A stretch of DNA of 64,000 bases from Ottowia flava (GTDB lineage: Bacteria > Pseudomonadota > Gammaproteobacteria > Burkholderiales > Burkholderiaceae_C), in the NCBI RefSeq assembly GCF_008017535.1, contig NZ_VRUA01000004.1:124001-188000 (forward strand). Direction: 5' to 3'. This document shows, one piece after another, positions 25,513 through 34,305 of the stretch (its first letter is position 1; the number at the start of each line of letters is the position of its first letter). The translations under genes were made by a program, and so were the position numbers. The notes under the pieces are model-generated. The model did no database searches. It worked only from the letters and a program-made list of their open reading frames with translations, and was not told the origin of the DNA.

Positions 25513-27024
25513 GTGATCCGTTCCGACGCTGCAACGCGGCGCTTGGTGGCATGGTTGCTGGCCTTTGTTGGCGCATGGACGGCGCTATCGGTTTGGCTGT
25601 ACCCCACGCCGCCCATTGACAACGTTGAGCAACTGGTCTGGCGCGAAGCCCTTGCGTGGGGTTACTACAAGCACCCGCCTCTGCCCACCTGGCTGCTGGC
25701 CGCTGCCAGCCCTGCCTGGCCCGCAACACCGCTGCTGACGTACGCCCTGAGCGCTGGCTCTATGGTGCTCACGCTGTTGCTGTTCCACGCCACAGTGAGG
25801 CGTCTGCTGGGGCGTGGCGACGCCTTGCTGGCAGTGCTGGGGGCGCTGTGCCTGACGTACGCGACCGACCGCTTGCCGATCTACAACCACAACGTGGTGA
25901 TGCTGCCCCTCATCGCCGGAACACTGTCCCTGTTGTGGCGCGTCACCGAACGCCCGAGAGTGCGCACCTGGGCCGCCATCGGCGTGCTGTTGGGCCTGGG
26001 CATGCTGGCCAAGTACCAGATGGCGCTGGTCGCCCTCTGCATGCTCGCGTGGTGGGTGCGCATTGGCGGCTGGCGCTCACCGGCGCATCGAAGAGGGTTG
26101 GCACTGGCGGTCTTCTTGGCCACCCTGGTCTTCGCACCGCACCTGCTGTGGCTGGCGCATGCAGACTGGGCGCCGCTCAGCTACGCCAGCGACAGCTCGC
26201 TCGGCGCGCATCTGCCCCTGGCTGACCGGCCTGCTCACGTGCTGCTCTGGGTGGCCGACTGGATGGGCAACCGCCTGGCGCCTGCGTGGGTACTGGTGTT
26301 CTCGGTCGCCGGTATGCTGGGTTGCTCGCGGGCCCGCGCGGTGCACCCGCCTGGCTCGGCGCCGGGGCGCTTGAAACGCGATTTCCTGCTGCTGGCTGGC
26401 TTTGGGCCCATGGCGATCATGGCGTCGCTCTGCCTGGCGGGCGGCATCTTCCTTCAGATGAAATGGAGCACCGCCTTCGCGCTGTGGACATTGCCCGCCG
26501 TGCTGGTCCTTTTGCCACGGCGGTGGCGCCTGGGGGACGCGGCGCCGCCACCTGCGACCTGGTGGCTTTGGGTCGCCCTGCAGGCGGCACTGTTCTTTTA
26601 CACGCTGAGGATGTCGGAGGTCAGTGCGCGCGGCCCCATGGACACTGGCGGCTGGAAGCAGCGCGACTTCGCGGTGCTGGCCCGCACGATCACGGGCGAG
26701 ACGGACAGAGTCGACCTCATCAACGGACCTTATGGCATGGCCGGCATGCTCGCGCGCCACCTGCCGGGCCGGCCACGTGTGCTGATCGACGGCCAACTGG
26801 CGCGCAGTCCCTGGCTCAGCGCGATCGATCTGGAGAAGGGGCGCATCATCAGCGTCTGGCCGACCTGCCATCCCCCGGCCGAAGCGAGCGCCTTGGCACC
26901 GGGCTGGGCTTGGTGGCCCCATCCGGCGCCGCCCCCATTGGACCCGCGCTACCGCGCGGCTGAAGACCGGTTGCGCCGCGCCGCGCAGCACAGCGGCGGG
27001 ACTGCGGTGGTGGCATGTCCATGA
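25513..27024 (+). CDS. ArnT/PMT-like GT39-superfamily glycosyltransferase
   Basis: A 503-residue membrane glycosyltransferase of the GT-C fold using polyprenyl-phosphate sugars. The first periplasmic loop has PPIDNVEQLVWREALAWGYYKHPPLPTWLL, with the acidic residues and KHPPL typical of ArnT-related enzymes. About ten membrane spans follow, then a C-terminal periplasmic domain. It begins with GTG after AAGGA. The end overlaps the deacetylase gene. With the adjacent polyprenyl-phosphate GT2, GtrA and deacetylase genes it probably transfers an amino sugar to lipid A or another surface glycan. Confidence 0.88.
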   Translation: MIRSDAATRRLVAWLLAFVGAWTALSVWLYPTPPIDNVEQLVWREALAWGYYKHPPLPTWLLAAASPAWPATPLLTYALSAGSMVLTLLLFHATVRRLLGRGDALLAVLGALCLTYATDRLPIYNHNVVMLPLIAGTLSLLWRVTERPRVRTWAAIGVLLGLGMLAKYQMALVALCMLAWWVRIGGWRSPAHRRGLALAVFLATLVFAPHLLWLAHADWAPLSYASDSSLGAHLPLADRPAHVLLWVADWMGNRLAPAWVLVFSVAGMLGCSRARAVHPPGSAPGRLKRDFLLLAGFGPMAIMASLCLAGGIFLQMKWSTAFALWTLPAVLVLLPRRWRLGDAAPPPATWWLWVALQAALFFYTLRMSEVSARGPMDTGGWKQRDFAVLARTITGETDRVDLINGPYGMAGMLARHLPGRPRVLIDGQLARSPWLSAIDLEKGRIISVWPTCHPPAEASALAPGWAWWPHPAPPPLDPRYRAAEDRLRRAAQHSGGTAVVACP

Positions 27025-27869
27025 CCGCCTGCACGCTCAAACCACTGGTGCTGTGCGCTGACGACTACGCGCAAAGCGCCGGCATCAGCGCGGCCATTCG
27101 CCGCCTGGCTGGCATGGGGCGGTTGACGGCGACCAGCGCCATGGTGCTGTCTCCGCGCTGGCCGCAGGACGCGGCCGCGCTGGCCCCGCTGCGTGGCCAC
27201 ATCGACGTCGGCCTGCACCTCGACTGGACCAGCCCGTTTGCGCAGGCCCGCGGCCACGGCATGGGTTTGCAGCAGGCCATGCGGCGCGCATTGATCGGCG
27301 GCTTTGACCGCACCGCCGCGCGCGCCGAAATCGAGCGCCAGCTCGACGCCTTCGAAGCCGCCTGGGGCGCGCCACCCGACCACGTGGACGGTCACCAGCA
27401 TGTGCAGCAATTCGCCGGCATCCGCCAAGCGCTGGTCGACAGCCTGCGTCAACGCTACGGCGGCCAGGCACGGCCGCCATGGCTGCGCCTGTCGTGCGCG
27501 CCCGCGGGCCAGCGCGACCTGAAAGCGCGCATCATCGGCGCGCTCGGCGGCAACTCTCTCAAAAAGCTAGCTGCTCGCGTAGATCTGCCTACCGCTACAG
27601 CCCTGTCCGGCATCTACAACTTCGAAGGCAGTACCGATGCATACGCCGCGCACATGGCGCGCTGGCTGGCCGGCAGCGCCGCCGGCACCGTGCTGATGTG
27701 CCACCCGGGCGATGCGCAGGCGTCGGGCACTGCCGAACCCGATGACCCGATCGCCCTCGCCCGCAAGCGCGAAGCGCAATTTCTGGCCAGCGAGCGCTTT
27801 GCCGCGCAGCTCGCCCAGCACCGCATCCAATTGGTCAGGGGCAGCACGCTCTTCTCGGGCACGACCTGA
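27015..27869 (+). CDS. ChbG/YdjC/HpnK-family carbohydrate deacetylase (NaxD-like)
   Basis: A 284-residue deacetylase. The start LVLCADDYAQSAGISAAI has the metal-binding ADD motif; DGHQHVQ supplies the metal-site histidines and MCHPG the C-terminal catalytic segment. Related enzymes deacetylate N-acetylated sugars: NaxD in Francisella acts on undecaprenyl-phosphate-GalNAc for lipid A decoration. It overlaps the GT39 gene by ten bases (an alternative ATG at 27021 overlaps the stop exactly). A segment resembling the dispersed repeat is read in frame at about residues 183-198. HpnK of hopanoid synthesis is an alternative, but no hopanoid genes are nearby. Confidence 0.85.
   Translation: MSMTACTLKPLVLCADDYAQSAGISAAIRRLAGMGRLTATSAMVLSPRWPQDAAALAPLRGHIDVGLHLDWTSPFAQARGHGMGLQQAMRRALIGGFDRTAARAEIERQLDAFEAAWGAPPDHVDGHQHVQQFAGIRQALVDSLRQRYGGQARPPWLRLSCAPAGQRDLKARIIGALGGNSLKKLAARVDLPTATALSGIYNFEGSTDAYAAHMARWLAGSAAGTVLMCHPGDAQASGTAEPDDPIALARKREAQFLASERFAAQLAQHRIQLVRGSTLFSGTT
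27563..27610 (+). repeat. Possible in-frame copy of the dispersed repeat inside the deacetylase gene
   Basis: AAAAAGCTAGCTGCTCGCGT, then AGATCTGCCTACCGCTACAG, resembles the AGCTGCTTGCGCAGAT..TGTAGCGCT core of the family. It is translated as KKLAARVDLPTATA. The match is partial, so chance or old divergence is possible. Confidence 0.45.
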
Positions 27870-28062
27870 AGCGCCGCATGAACGGCCGTGCGGCCTGGAT
27901 CGCCGCGCCCTGGTTCCTGCCGGCGGCTCGCGACCACGCCGGCCTGTGGAGCTACCTGTTTGGCCGCTGACCGGGCCGCGCTGCGCACCGGAAACGCTCG
28001 CTGGCACCTATAGCCGCAGGGACTGGCGCCCCGAGTACGACCGGCGCTGGACGATCCGGCGG

Positions 28063-28437
28063 TCAGCGCCGGAAAGCCCAGAAGCGGCTGAGCAGGAACG
28101 TCTGCCCGGCTGCCACCAGCAGCCCCGCGACGAGCGCCGGCCATGACGAACAGCCGAGGCCGCGCAGCAGCAGCACAAACACCAGCTCGTTGGTCGCAAA
28201 CCCCAGCAACGCGGTCGCGGCAAAGCGCCCCAGGCTTTGCCGCACGCCAGTGCCGGCATCGCGAAAGCTGAGCCAGCGGTGCCCGACGAAGCTGACCACG
28301 AACGCGACGCCAAAGCCCGCGGCGTTGGCCAGTTCAGGCCAGGCACCCGGCTGTACCAACCCGAACACCAACGCATGCGTCAGCGCTGCCGTTGCGCCCA
28401 CCACACCAAACCAGAAGCCCGTGCGCAGCGCGCTCAC
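28063..28437 (-). CDS. GtrA-family membrane protein (putative polyprenyl-linked sugar flippase)
   Basis: A 124-residue four-span protein of the GtrA family: FGVVGATAALTHALVFGLV, ANAAGFGVAFVVSFVGHRWLSFRD, then GRFAATALLGFATNELVFVLLL and a final span ending FLLSRFWAFRR. The FxHRxxSFR motif and the FWAF end are typical. GtrA proteins are thought to flip undecaprenyl-phosphate sugars to the periplasm. It starts with GTG overlapping the stop of the GT2 gene, the usual GtrB-GtrA pairing. The 190 bases between it and the deacetylase gene hold only a 30-codon frame I do not credit. Confidence 0.9.
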   Translation of the reverse strand: MSALRTGFWFGVVGATAALTHALVFGLVQPGAWPELANAAGFGVAFVVSFVGHRWLSFRDAGTGVRQSLGRFAATALLGFATNELVFVLLLRGLGCSSWPALVAGLLVAAGQTFLLSRFWAFRR

Positions 28438-29426
28438 CGCCGGGCGCCTTCGCTCGCGGCGTCTGGGACGTCGGGCAGGCCATGCCCGGTCTGCCGCGCC
28501 ACCAGGTACAGCGGGCGCCGTTTGACCTCGTCGTAGATACGCGCGACGTACTCGGACAGCAGGCCAATGGACATCAGTTGCACGCCGGCCAGGAACATCA
28601 TGCCAGCCACGATGGTGGCGTAGCCAGGCACGTCGATGCCCAGAAAGTGGTATTCAAAAACGACCCAGCTACCGTAAAACAAGGCCGCCAGCGACAACAG
28701 GATGCCCCCCACGCCCATCAGACGCAGCGGCGTGGCCGAAAACGCCAGCAGGCCGGTCGCACCCAGGCCAAACGCGCCCCGCAGGCCAAAGCGCGTTTCA
28801 CCGGCCAGGCGCGGCAGCGGCTCGTAGTCCAACGCCAGGCTGCGAAAGCCGACCCAGGCGTATAGGCCCTTCATGAAACGGTGGCGCTCGGGCATCAGGC
28901 GCAGCGCCTGCACCACCCGCGCATCCAGCAGCCGGAAGTCGCCCGCGTTGGGCGGCACCTTCACGCGCGCCTGCCAGTTCACCAGGCCATAGAACAGGCG
29001 CGTCAGCCGGCGTTGCAGGACAGACTGGTCGGTGCGGGTGCGGCGCACGGTGTAGACCACGTCAAAGCCCCGCGTCCACGCCGCCAGCATGTCGGCCAGC
29101 AGGGCCGTAGGGTGCTGGCCATCCGCATCCATGATGAAGACCGCGTCGCCGCGCGCATGGTCCAGGCCGGCCGACAGCGCCGCCTCCTTGCCGAAGTTGC
29201 GTGACAGGTCGATCAACACCAGTTGCGGGTGCTGCAGGCACAGCTGGGCCGCAACCGCCCACGTGTCGTCGCGGCTGCCGTCGTTGACCAGGATCAGCTC
29301 CACGTGCGGCGACAGCCGCGCCAGAGCGGCCAGCACCTCGGGTACGACACGCGGCAGATTGGTCGCCTCGTTGTAGGCCGGCAGGATGCAGGACAGACGG
29401 GGAGCAGCGGTGGCGCGGTCGATCAT
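28434..29426 (-). CDS. GT2 polyprenyl-phosphate glycosyltransferase (GtrB/ArnC/DPM1-like)
   Basis: A 330-residue enzyme that makes undecaprenyl-phosphate-linked sugar at the cytoplasmic face. The GT2 domain has [30 protein letters not shown] and MDADGQHP (the DxD-type metal site). Two C-terminal spans ([24 protein letters not shown] and [23 protein letters not shown]) end with [14 protein letters not shown], typical of the ArnC/GtrB class. Several Met codons near 29426-29438 could start it. It is coupled to gtrA and convergent with the GT39/deacetylase pair. Confidence 0.92.
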   Translation of the reverse strand: MIDRATAAPRLSCILPAYNEATNLPRVVPEVLAALARLSPHVELILVNDGSRDDTWAVAAQLCLQHPQLVLIDLSRNFGKEAALSAGLDHARGDAVFIMDADGQHPTALLADMLAAWTRGFDVVYTVRRTRTDQSVLQRRLTRLFYGLVNWQARVKVPPNAGDFRLLDARVVQALRLMPERHRFMKGLYAWVGFRSLALDYEPLPRLAGETRFGLRGAFGLGATGLLAFSATPLRLMGVGGILLSLAALFYGSWVVFEYHFLGIDVPGYATIVAGMMFLAGVQLMSIGLLSEYVARIYDEVKRRPLYLVARQTGHGLPDVPDAASEGARR

Positions 29427-29510
29427 GGCGCGCATCATGCCGCCGAACCGTGGCGCGCGTACGGCACGACCCCGCCAGAATGCGGGCTGAGCGCATGGAT
29501 AATTCACGCC

Positions 29511-31184
29511 ATGCCCTCCGTTAAGCAAGATTTGCTGGCCGCGTTGACCGGCGAGCTGGAAAAACTATCGCCCGGCGCTGGCGACAAAGCCGCGTTCGAA
29601 TCGCCCAAGCAGGCCGCGCATGGCGACCTGGCCTGCACGGCCGCCATGCAGCTGGCCAAGCCGCTGAAGGCCAACCCGCGCGCGCTGGGTGAACAGCTCA
29701 AGACCGCGCTGGAAGCCGCGCCCGCGTTCCAGCACTGGGTCGACGCGATCGAGCTGGCCGGCCCCGGGTTTCTGAACATCCGCCTCAAGCCCGCCGCCAA
29801 GCAGCAGGTAGTGCGCGAAGTGCTACAACAAAAGGAGCTGTTCGCGCAGATTCCTGTAGGGCCAGACCGCGTTTTGGTTGAATTTGTCAGCGCCAACCCG
29901 ACCGGGCCGCTGCACGTCGGCCACGGCCGCCAGGCGGCGCTGGGCGACGCGATCTGCAACCTGCTGGCCACGCAAGGCTGGCAGGTGCACCGCGAGTTCT
30001 ATTACAACGACGCCGGCGTGCAGATCGAGACGCTGACCCAAAGCACGCAGCTGCGCGCCAAGGGCCTGAAACCGGGTGACGCCGGCTGGCCCGAAGCGGC
30101 CTACAACGGCGACTACATCCAGGACATCGCCAACGACTTTCTGGCCAAGAAAACGGTGAAGGCCGACGACCGCGAGTTCACGGCCAACGGCGACGTCGAG
30201 GACACCGACAACATCCGCCAGTTCGCCGTCGCCTACCTGCGCAACGAGCAGGACAAGGACCTGCAGGCCTTCCGCCTGAAGTTCGACGAGTACTACCTGG
30301 AATCCAGCCTGTACACCAGCGGCCGCGTCGAGAACACCGTGCAGCGCCTGATCGCCAACGGCCACACCTACGAGCAGGACGGCGCGCTGTGGCTGAAGTC
30401 GACCGACTACGGCGACGACAAGGACCGCGTGATGCGCAAGCAGGGCGGCGGCTACACCTACTTCGTGCCGGATGTGGCCTACCACATCAGCAAGTGGGAA
30501 CGCGGTTACCCGAAGGTCATCAACATCCAGGGCACCGACCACCACGGCACCATCGCCCGCGTGCGCGCCGGCCTGCAGGCGGCCGATGTCGGCATCCCGC
30601 AGGGCTACCCCGACTACGTGCTGCACACCATGGTGCGCGTGGTGCGTGGCGGTGAAGAGGTCAAGATCAGCAAGCGCGCTGGCAGCTACGTGACCCTGCG
30701 CGACCTGATCGAATGGACCAGCGCCGACGCCGTGCGCTTCTTCCTGCTGAGCCGCAAGCCCGACACCGAATACACCTTCGACGTGGACCTGGCGGTTCAG
30801 AAAAACAACGACAACCCTGTGTACTACGTGCAGTACGCGCACGCGCGCATCTGCTCGGTGCTGGAAGCTTGGGGCGGGGAGGTGGCCTCGCTGGTGGACG
30901 TTGACCTCAGCCCACTGGACAGCCCGGCCGCGCAGGCGCTGATGCTCCAGCTGGCCAAGTACCCCGACATGCTGGCCGCCGCGGCGCAGGATTTTGCGCC
31001 ACACGATGTCACCTTCTACCTGCGCGATCTGGCCGCGAGCTACCACAGCTACTACGACGCCGAGCGCATCCTGGTGGACGACGAGCCGGTCAAACTGGCC
31101 CGCCTGGCGCTGGTCGCCGCCACCGCGCAGGTATTGCACAATGGCCTGTTGGTGCTCGGCGTGTCCGCGCCGACCAAGATGTAA
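29511..31184 (+). CDS. argS: Arginyl-tRNA synthetase
   Basis: A 557-residue class I synthetase. The HIGH motif appears as [12 protein letters not shown] after [12 protein letters not shown], and the KMSK equivalent is [15 protein letters not shown]. The C-terminal anticodon-binding domain ([45 protein letters not shown]) is complete. Just before the active-site strand, residues 104-126 include a stretch whose DNA resembles the dispersed repeat, in a linker that varies among ArgS proteins. It is followed by a SPOR gene after five bases. Confidence 0.97.
   Translation: MPSVKQDLLAALTGELEKLSPGAGDKAAFESPKQAAHGDLACTAAMQLAKPLKANPRALGEQLKTALEAAPAFQHWVDAIELAGPGFLNIRLKPAAKQQVVREVLQQKELFAQIPVGPDRVLVEFVSANPTGPLHVGHGRQAALGDAICNLLATQGWQVHREFYYNDAGVQIETLTQSTQLRAKGLKPGDAGWPEAAYNGDYIQDIANDFLAKKTVKADDREFTANGDVEDTDNIRQFAVAYLRNEQDKDLQAFRLKFDEYYLESSLYTSGRVENTVQRLIANGHTYEQDGALWLKSTDYGDDKDRVMRKQGGGYTYFVPDVAYHISKWERGYPKVINIQGTDHHGTIARVRAGLQAADVGIPQGYPDYVLHTMVRVVRGGEEVKISKRAGSYVTLRDLIEWTSADAVRFFLLSRKPDTEYTFDVDLAVQKNNDNPVYYVQYAHARICSVLEAWGGEVASLVDVDLSPLDSPAAQALMLQLAKYPDMLAAAAQDFAPHDVTFYLRDLAASYHSYYDAERILVDDEPVKLARLALVAATAQVLHNGLLVLGVSAPTKM
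29822..29888 (+). repeat. Possible in-frame copy of the dispersed repeat inside argS
   Basis: CAACAAAAGGAGCTGTTCGC, then GCAGATTCCTGTAGGGCCAG and TTTTGGTTGAATTTG: AGCTGnTnGCGCAGAT and CTGTAGGGC match the repeat core, and the downstream ATTTG is in the right place. It is translated as [20 protein letters not shown]. Part of this is conserved ArgS sequence, so only the upstream half can be repeat-derived. Confidence 0.45.
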
Positions 31185-31189
31185 GCGTT

Positions 31190-31978
31190 ATGTCCACCAT
31201 GATGAATTCGAAGCAACGCGGCGGCACCTTTCTGGGCGTGATCCTGGGCATGATGGTCGGCTTGGCGGCCGCGCTGGCCGTGGCCATCTACGTGGCCAAG
31301 GTGCCTATCCCGTTCGTCAACAAGAACACCTCACGCACCAGTGGCCAGGACGCCGCCGAAGCCGAGAAGAACCGCGACTGGGACCCCAACAGCCCGCTGC
31401 GCAACCGCAACGGCGCGCGCCCGGCCAGCCCCAGCGCTGCCGGCACGGTAGCCCCGGCGCCCGAACCCGCCCCGGTCCCCACGCCGGCTGAGGTGGCGCG
31501 TCCGTCGACCCGCCCGATCCCGCCGCCTGCCGAAGTAACGCCGCCCAGCCGCACCGCCGCCGCTTCGGCCGCGCGCGCCGCCAGCAAGCCCGACACTGCG
31601 ACTGCAGCCACCAAGCCCCCCGCGGAAACCACGGCACGCACGCCGCCGCCCAAGCCGTCTTCCTCGTCCGATCCGCTGGGCGACTTGGCGGCTGCACGCG
31701 CCGGCTCGTCGACCACGGCTGCGCCCAGTGCCGCGGCCGATCCGTTCACCTATTTCGTGCAAGCCGGGGCGTTCCGCACTTCGGACGACGCCGACGCCCA
31801 GCGCGCGCGGCTGTCGCTGATGGGCGTGGAAGCGCGTGTGACCGAGCGCGAACAGGCCGGCCGCACCGTGTATCGCGTGCGCGTCGGCCCCTTCCAGAAC
31901 AAGGACGCCGCCGACCGCGTGAAAGGCCGGCTGGACGGCAACGGCTTTGATTCCGCCCTGGTGCGGGTGCAGCGTTAA
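31190..31978 (+). CDS. SPOR-domain cell-division protein, FtsN-like
   Basis: A 262-residue bitopic membrane protein: a short cytoplasmic start, one span at about residues 14-37 (FLGVILGMMVGLAAALAVAIYVA), a long Pro/Ala/Thr-rich periplasmic linker, and a SPOR domain at about 185-262 (FTYFVQAGAFRTSDDADAQRARL, YRVRVGPFQNKDAADRVKGRL). SPOR domains bind denuded septal peptidoglycan. The layout is that of FtsN in betaproteobacteria, where it often follows argS. No classical FtsN essential-helix motif can be asserted, so the symbol is withheld. Confidence 0.87.
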   Translation: MSTMMNSKQRGGTFLGVILGMMVGLAAALAVAIYVAKVPIPFVNKNTSRTSGQDAAEAEKNRDWDPNSPLRNRNGARPASPSAAGTVAPAPEPAPVPTPAEVARPSTRPIPPPAEVTPPSRTAAASAARAASKPDTATAATKPPAETTARTPPPKPSSSSDPLGDLAAARAGSSTTAAPSAAADPFTYFVQAGAFRTSDDADAQRARLSLMGVEARVTEREQAGRTVYRVRVGPFQNKDAADRVKGRLDGNGFDSALVRVQR

Positions 31979-32071
31979 TCCGTCACATGGGTTGATGGAA
32001 ACCTGAGCGCAGCGGAACTTCGCGGGCGTGGGTTCACTCCATAGCTCGCTACCCCTGAATTGGAGAACAAG

Positions 32072-32710
32072 ATGAAACGTCGCGAATTCGCCCTTGGCGC
32101 CACCGTCGCTGCCCTGCCGGGCCTGCTGGCACTGCCCGCCCACGCCCAGTCCAAGTCGGACAAGGGTTACCTGGACGTCAAGCCGCGCGCGCCCGTGGCA
32201 GCGCCGGCCGGTCAGATCGAAGTGGTGGAGTTCTTCTCGTACGGCTGCGTGCACTGCATGAACTTCGACCCGATGTTCCAGGCCTGGAAGAAGGGCGCGG
32301 CCAAGGACGTCGTGGTGCGCCTGGAGCACGTGGGCTTCAGCCCCAGCTTTGAGCCGCTGCAGCGCATCTTTTATGGCCTGGAAGCGGTTGGCAAGGTCGA
32401 CGCCCTGCACGCCAAGGTGTTCGAGGCGCTGCAAAAGCAGCGCGTGCGCCTGGACAAGCCCGACGTGCTGTTCCCGTGGGTAGCCGAGCAGGGCGTGGAC
32501 CGCGCCAAGTTCGAAGCCGCCTACAAGTCGTTTGGCGTGGCCACCAAGATTCGCCAGGCGGGCCAGCTGCAGGAGGCCTACAAGGTCGAAGGCACGCCCG
32601 CACTCGGCATTGCCGGCCGCTACTACACCGATGGTTCGCTGGGTGGTGGCTTCGAGCGCATGATGCAGGTGACCAACAACCTGATCGCGCAGGAACGCAA
32701 GGGCGCCTGA
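32072..32710 (+). CDS. dsbA: Thiol:disulfide interchange protein DsbA
   Basis: A 212-residue periplasmic oxidase that introduces disulfides into exported proteins. A signal peptide ends at PAHA (about residue 25). The thioredoxin-fold active site is FFSYGCVHC; CVHC rather than CPHC is a variant also known from neisserial DsbA, so it is not alarming. The cis-Pro loop is VEGTPALGI. GGAG before the ATG at 32072 fixes the start. An intrinsic terminator follows, separating it from lptA. Confidence 0.95.
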   Translation: MKRREFALGATVAALPGLLALPAHAQSKSDKGYLDVKPRAPVAAPAGQIEVVEFFSYGCVHCMNFDPMFQAWKKGAAKDVVVRLEHVGFSPSFEPLQRIFYGLEAVGKVDALHAKVFEALQKQRVRLDKPDVLFPWVAEQGVDRAKFEAAYKSFGVATKIRQAGQLQEAYKVEGTPALGIAGRYYTDGSLGGGFERMMQVTNNLIAQERKGA

Positions 32711-32730
32711 TCGCCTGACGCACATCCCGA

Positions 32731-32755
32731 GAGCCCGCGCCAGCGGGCTTTTTTC
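32731..32755 (+). terminator. Rho-independent terminator downstream of dsbA
   Basis: AGCCCGC-GCCA-GCGGGCT followed by six Ts, about 20 bases after the dsbA stop; a textbook intrinsic terminator. Confidence 0.9.
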
Positions 32756-32794
32756 ATGGGGCGTCGCCCGGCGTGCACGCCCTCAGCGCGTACA

Positions 32795-33490
32795 ATGAAT
32801 CGACTGAGCAAAGCAAAAACCGTGCCCCAAATTTCCCATCTCCTGCGCCGAATGGTCGGTGGCGTCGCAGCAGGTCTGCTGGCGCTGGCGCTCACCCCCC
32901 TCGCCCATGCGGAACGCGCCGACCGCGACAAACCCATGAACATCGAGGCGGACACCGGCCGCTACGAAGACCAGTCCCAGGTCACCACGTTCACGGGACG
33001 CGTGGTGGTGACCAAGGGCACCATCGTCATGCGTGGTGCCCGCCTTGAAGTGCGGCAGGACGCCGCCGGCAACCAGTCCGGCACGATGTTTGCCGAACCC
33101 GGCAAGCGCGCGTTCTTTCGCCAGAAGCGCGAAGGCGTGGACGAATACATCGAAGGCGAAGGCGAAACCATCGAATACGACGGCAAGAGCGACATCGTGC
33201 GCTTCGTGCGCCGCGCCGAAATGCGGCGCCTGGCCGGCGCCACGGTGCAGGACGAGGTCATGGGCAGCCTGATCGTCTACAACAACGTGACCGAGGTCTA
33301 CACCGTCGATGCCGGTGCGCGCGCTTCTGGCGCCCCCTCGGCCGCGCCGGGCGGCCGCGTGCGGGCGATCCTGGCGCCGCGCAACAGTGGGGCCGGGGCC
33401 GCCCCCGCTGCCACGGCGCCGGCCGCTGGCGCCAGTGCGCCGCTGCGTTCTTCCACCACCTTGCCGCCCGCTTCGGGAACGCCGCGGTGA
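32795..33490 (+). CDS. lptA: LPS-transport protein LptA (periplasmic OstA-like)
   Basis: Periplasmic bridge component of the Lpt machinery carrying lipopolysaccharide to the outer membrane. A signal peptide ends at [45 protein letters not shown] is the OstA/LptA beta-jellyroll start. The C-terminal 60 residues are Ala/Pro-rich. The ATG at 32795 gives a long n-region; an in-frame GTG at 32822 would give a more normal signal peptide. Its end overlaps lptB (GTGA). lptC and the KDO genes that usually precede it are not here. Confidence 0.92.
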   Translation: MNRLSKAKTVPQISHLLRRMVGGVAAGLLALALTPLAHAERADRDKPMNIEADTGRYEDQSQVTTFTGRVVVTKGTIVMRGARLEVRQDAAGNQSGTMFAEPGKRAFFRQKREGVDEYIEGEGETIEYDGKSDIVRFVRRAEMRRLAGATVQDEVMGSLIVYNNVTEVYTVDAGARASGAPSAAPGGRVRAILAPRNSGAGAAPAATAPAAGASAPLRSSTTLPPASGTPR

Positions 33491-34305
33491 ACGAAGCCAG
33501 CGCGGAAGAACTCGCCTCCCGTTTCGGTGCCACCGCGCCGGTGCCGCTGCTGTCGGAGCAACCGCTGAGCCGGCTGGAGGTGCGCGGCCTGCGCAAAAAC
33601 TACGGCGCGCGCCGCGTGGTGCACGACGTCTCGCTCGACGTGGCCAGCGGCGAAGTGGTCGGGCTGCTTGGCCCCAACGGCGCCGGCAAGACCACCTCGT
33701 TCTACATGATCGTGGGCCTTGTACGGGCCGACGCCGGCACCATTAGCATTGATGACCAGCCGATCGAGCACATGCCGATCCACAGCCGCTCGCGCCTCGG
33801 TTTGTCCTACCTGCCGCAGGAAGCCTCGATCTTCCGCAAACTGACGGTTGCCGAGAACGTGCGTGCGGTGCTGGAGCTGCAGCAGGACGCAGATGGCCGC
33901 ACGCTGAGCCGCACCGAGATCGAACGCCGCTTGACCGAGCTGCTGGAGCAGCTGCACGTCAACGACTTGCGCGATTCGCCCGCACCCGCGCTGTCGGGCG
34001 GTGAACGCCGGCGCGTCGAAATCGCGCGGGCGCTGGCCACCCAGCCGCGCTTCATCTTGCTGGACGAGCCGTTCGCAGGCATCGATCCGATCGCGGTGAT
34101 CGAGATCCAGCGCATCATCGCCTTCCTCAAGAGCCGCGGCATTGGCGTGCTGATCACCGATCACAACGTGCGCGAAACCCTGGGCATCTGCGACCACGCG
34201 GTCATCATCAGCGAAGGGCGAGTGCTGGCCACCGGCACGCCCGAGCACATCGTCGAAGACCCGCAAGTGCGGCGCGTGTACCTGGGAGAGCACTTCCGCC
34301 TGTGA
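33487..34305 (+). CDS. lptB: LPS-export ABC transporter ATP-binding protein LptB
   Basis: A 272-residue ATPase driving LPS extraction by LptFG. Walker [10 protein letters not shown], the Q-loop in YLPQEASIF (typical of LptB), the signature [16 protein letters not shown], Walker [15 protein letters not shown] and the switch His in TDHNVRETL are all intact. About 30 extra residues precede the ABC core compared with the E. coli protein. It starts with GTG inside the lptA stop and overlaps rpoN, so the three are coupled. Confidence 0.96.
   Translation: MNEASAEELASRFGATAPVPLLSEQPLSRLEVRGLRKNYGARRVVHDVSLDVASGEVVGLLGPNGAGKTTSFYMIVGLVRADAGTISIDDQPIEHMPIHSRSRLGLSYLPQEASIFRKLTVAENVRAVLELQQDADGRTLSRTEIERRLTELLEQLHVNDLRDSPAPALSGGERRRVEIARALATQPRFILLDEPFAGIDPIAVIEIQRIIAFLKSRGIGVLITDHNVRETLGICDHAVIISEGRVLATGTPEHIVEDPQVRRVYLGEHFRL

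Noticed and set aside
27878-27970. 30-codon frame MNGRAAWIAAPWFLPAARDH... between the deacetylase and gtrA genes
   Set aside because: Too short and without a ribosome binding site or recognisable features; it could be a remnant, but nothing supports translation.
32248-32262. CVHC active site of DsbA as a functional anomaly
   Set aside because: CVHC is a known natural variant of DsbA in betaproteobacteria such as Neisseria, and the rest of the protein is intact.
31331-32725. 464-codon minus-strand frame across the SPOR and dsbA genes
   Set aside because: It crosses two genuine genes and an intergenic gap, and its composition is typical of antisense translation.
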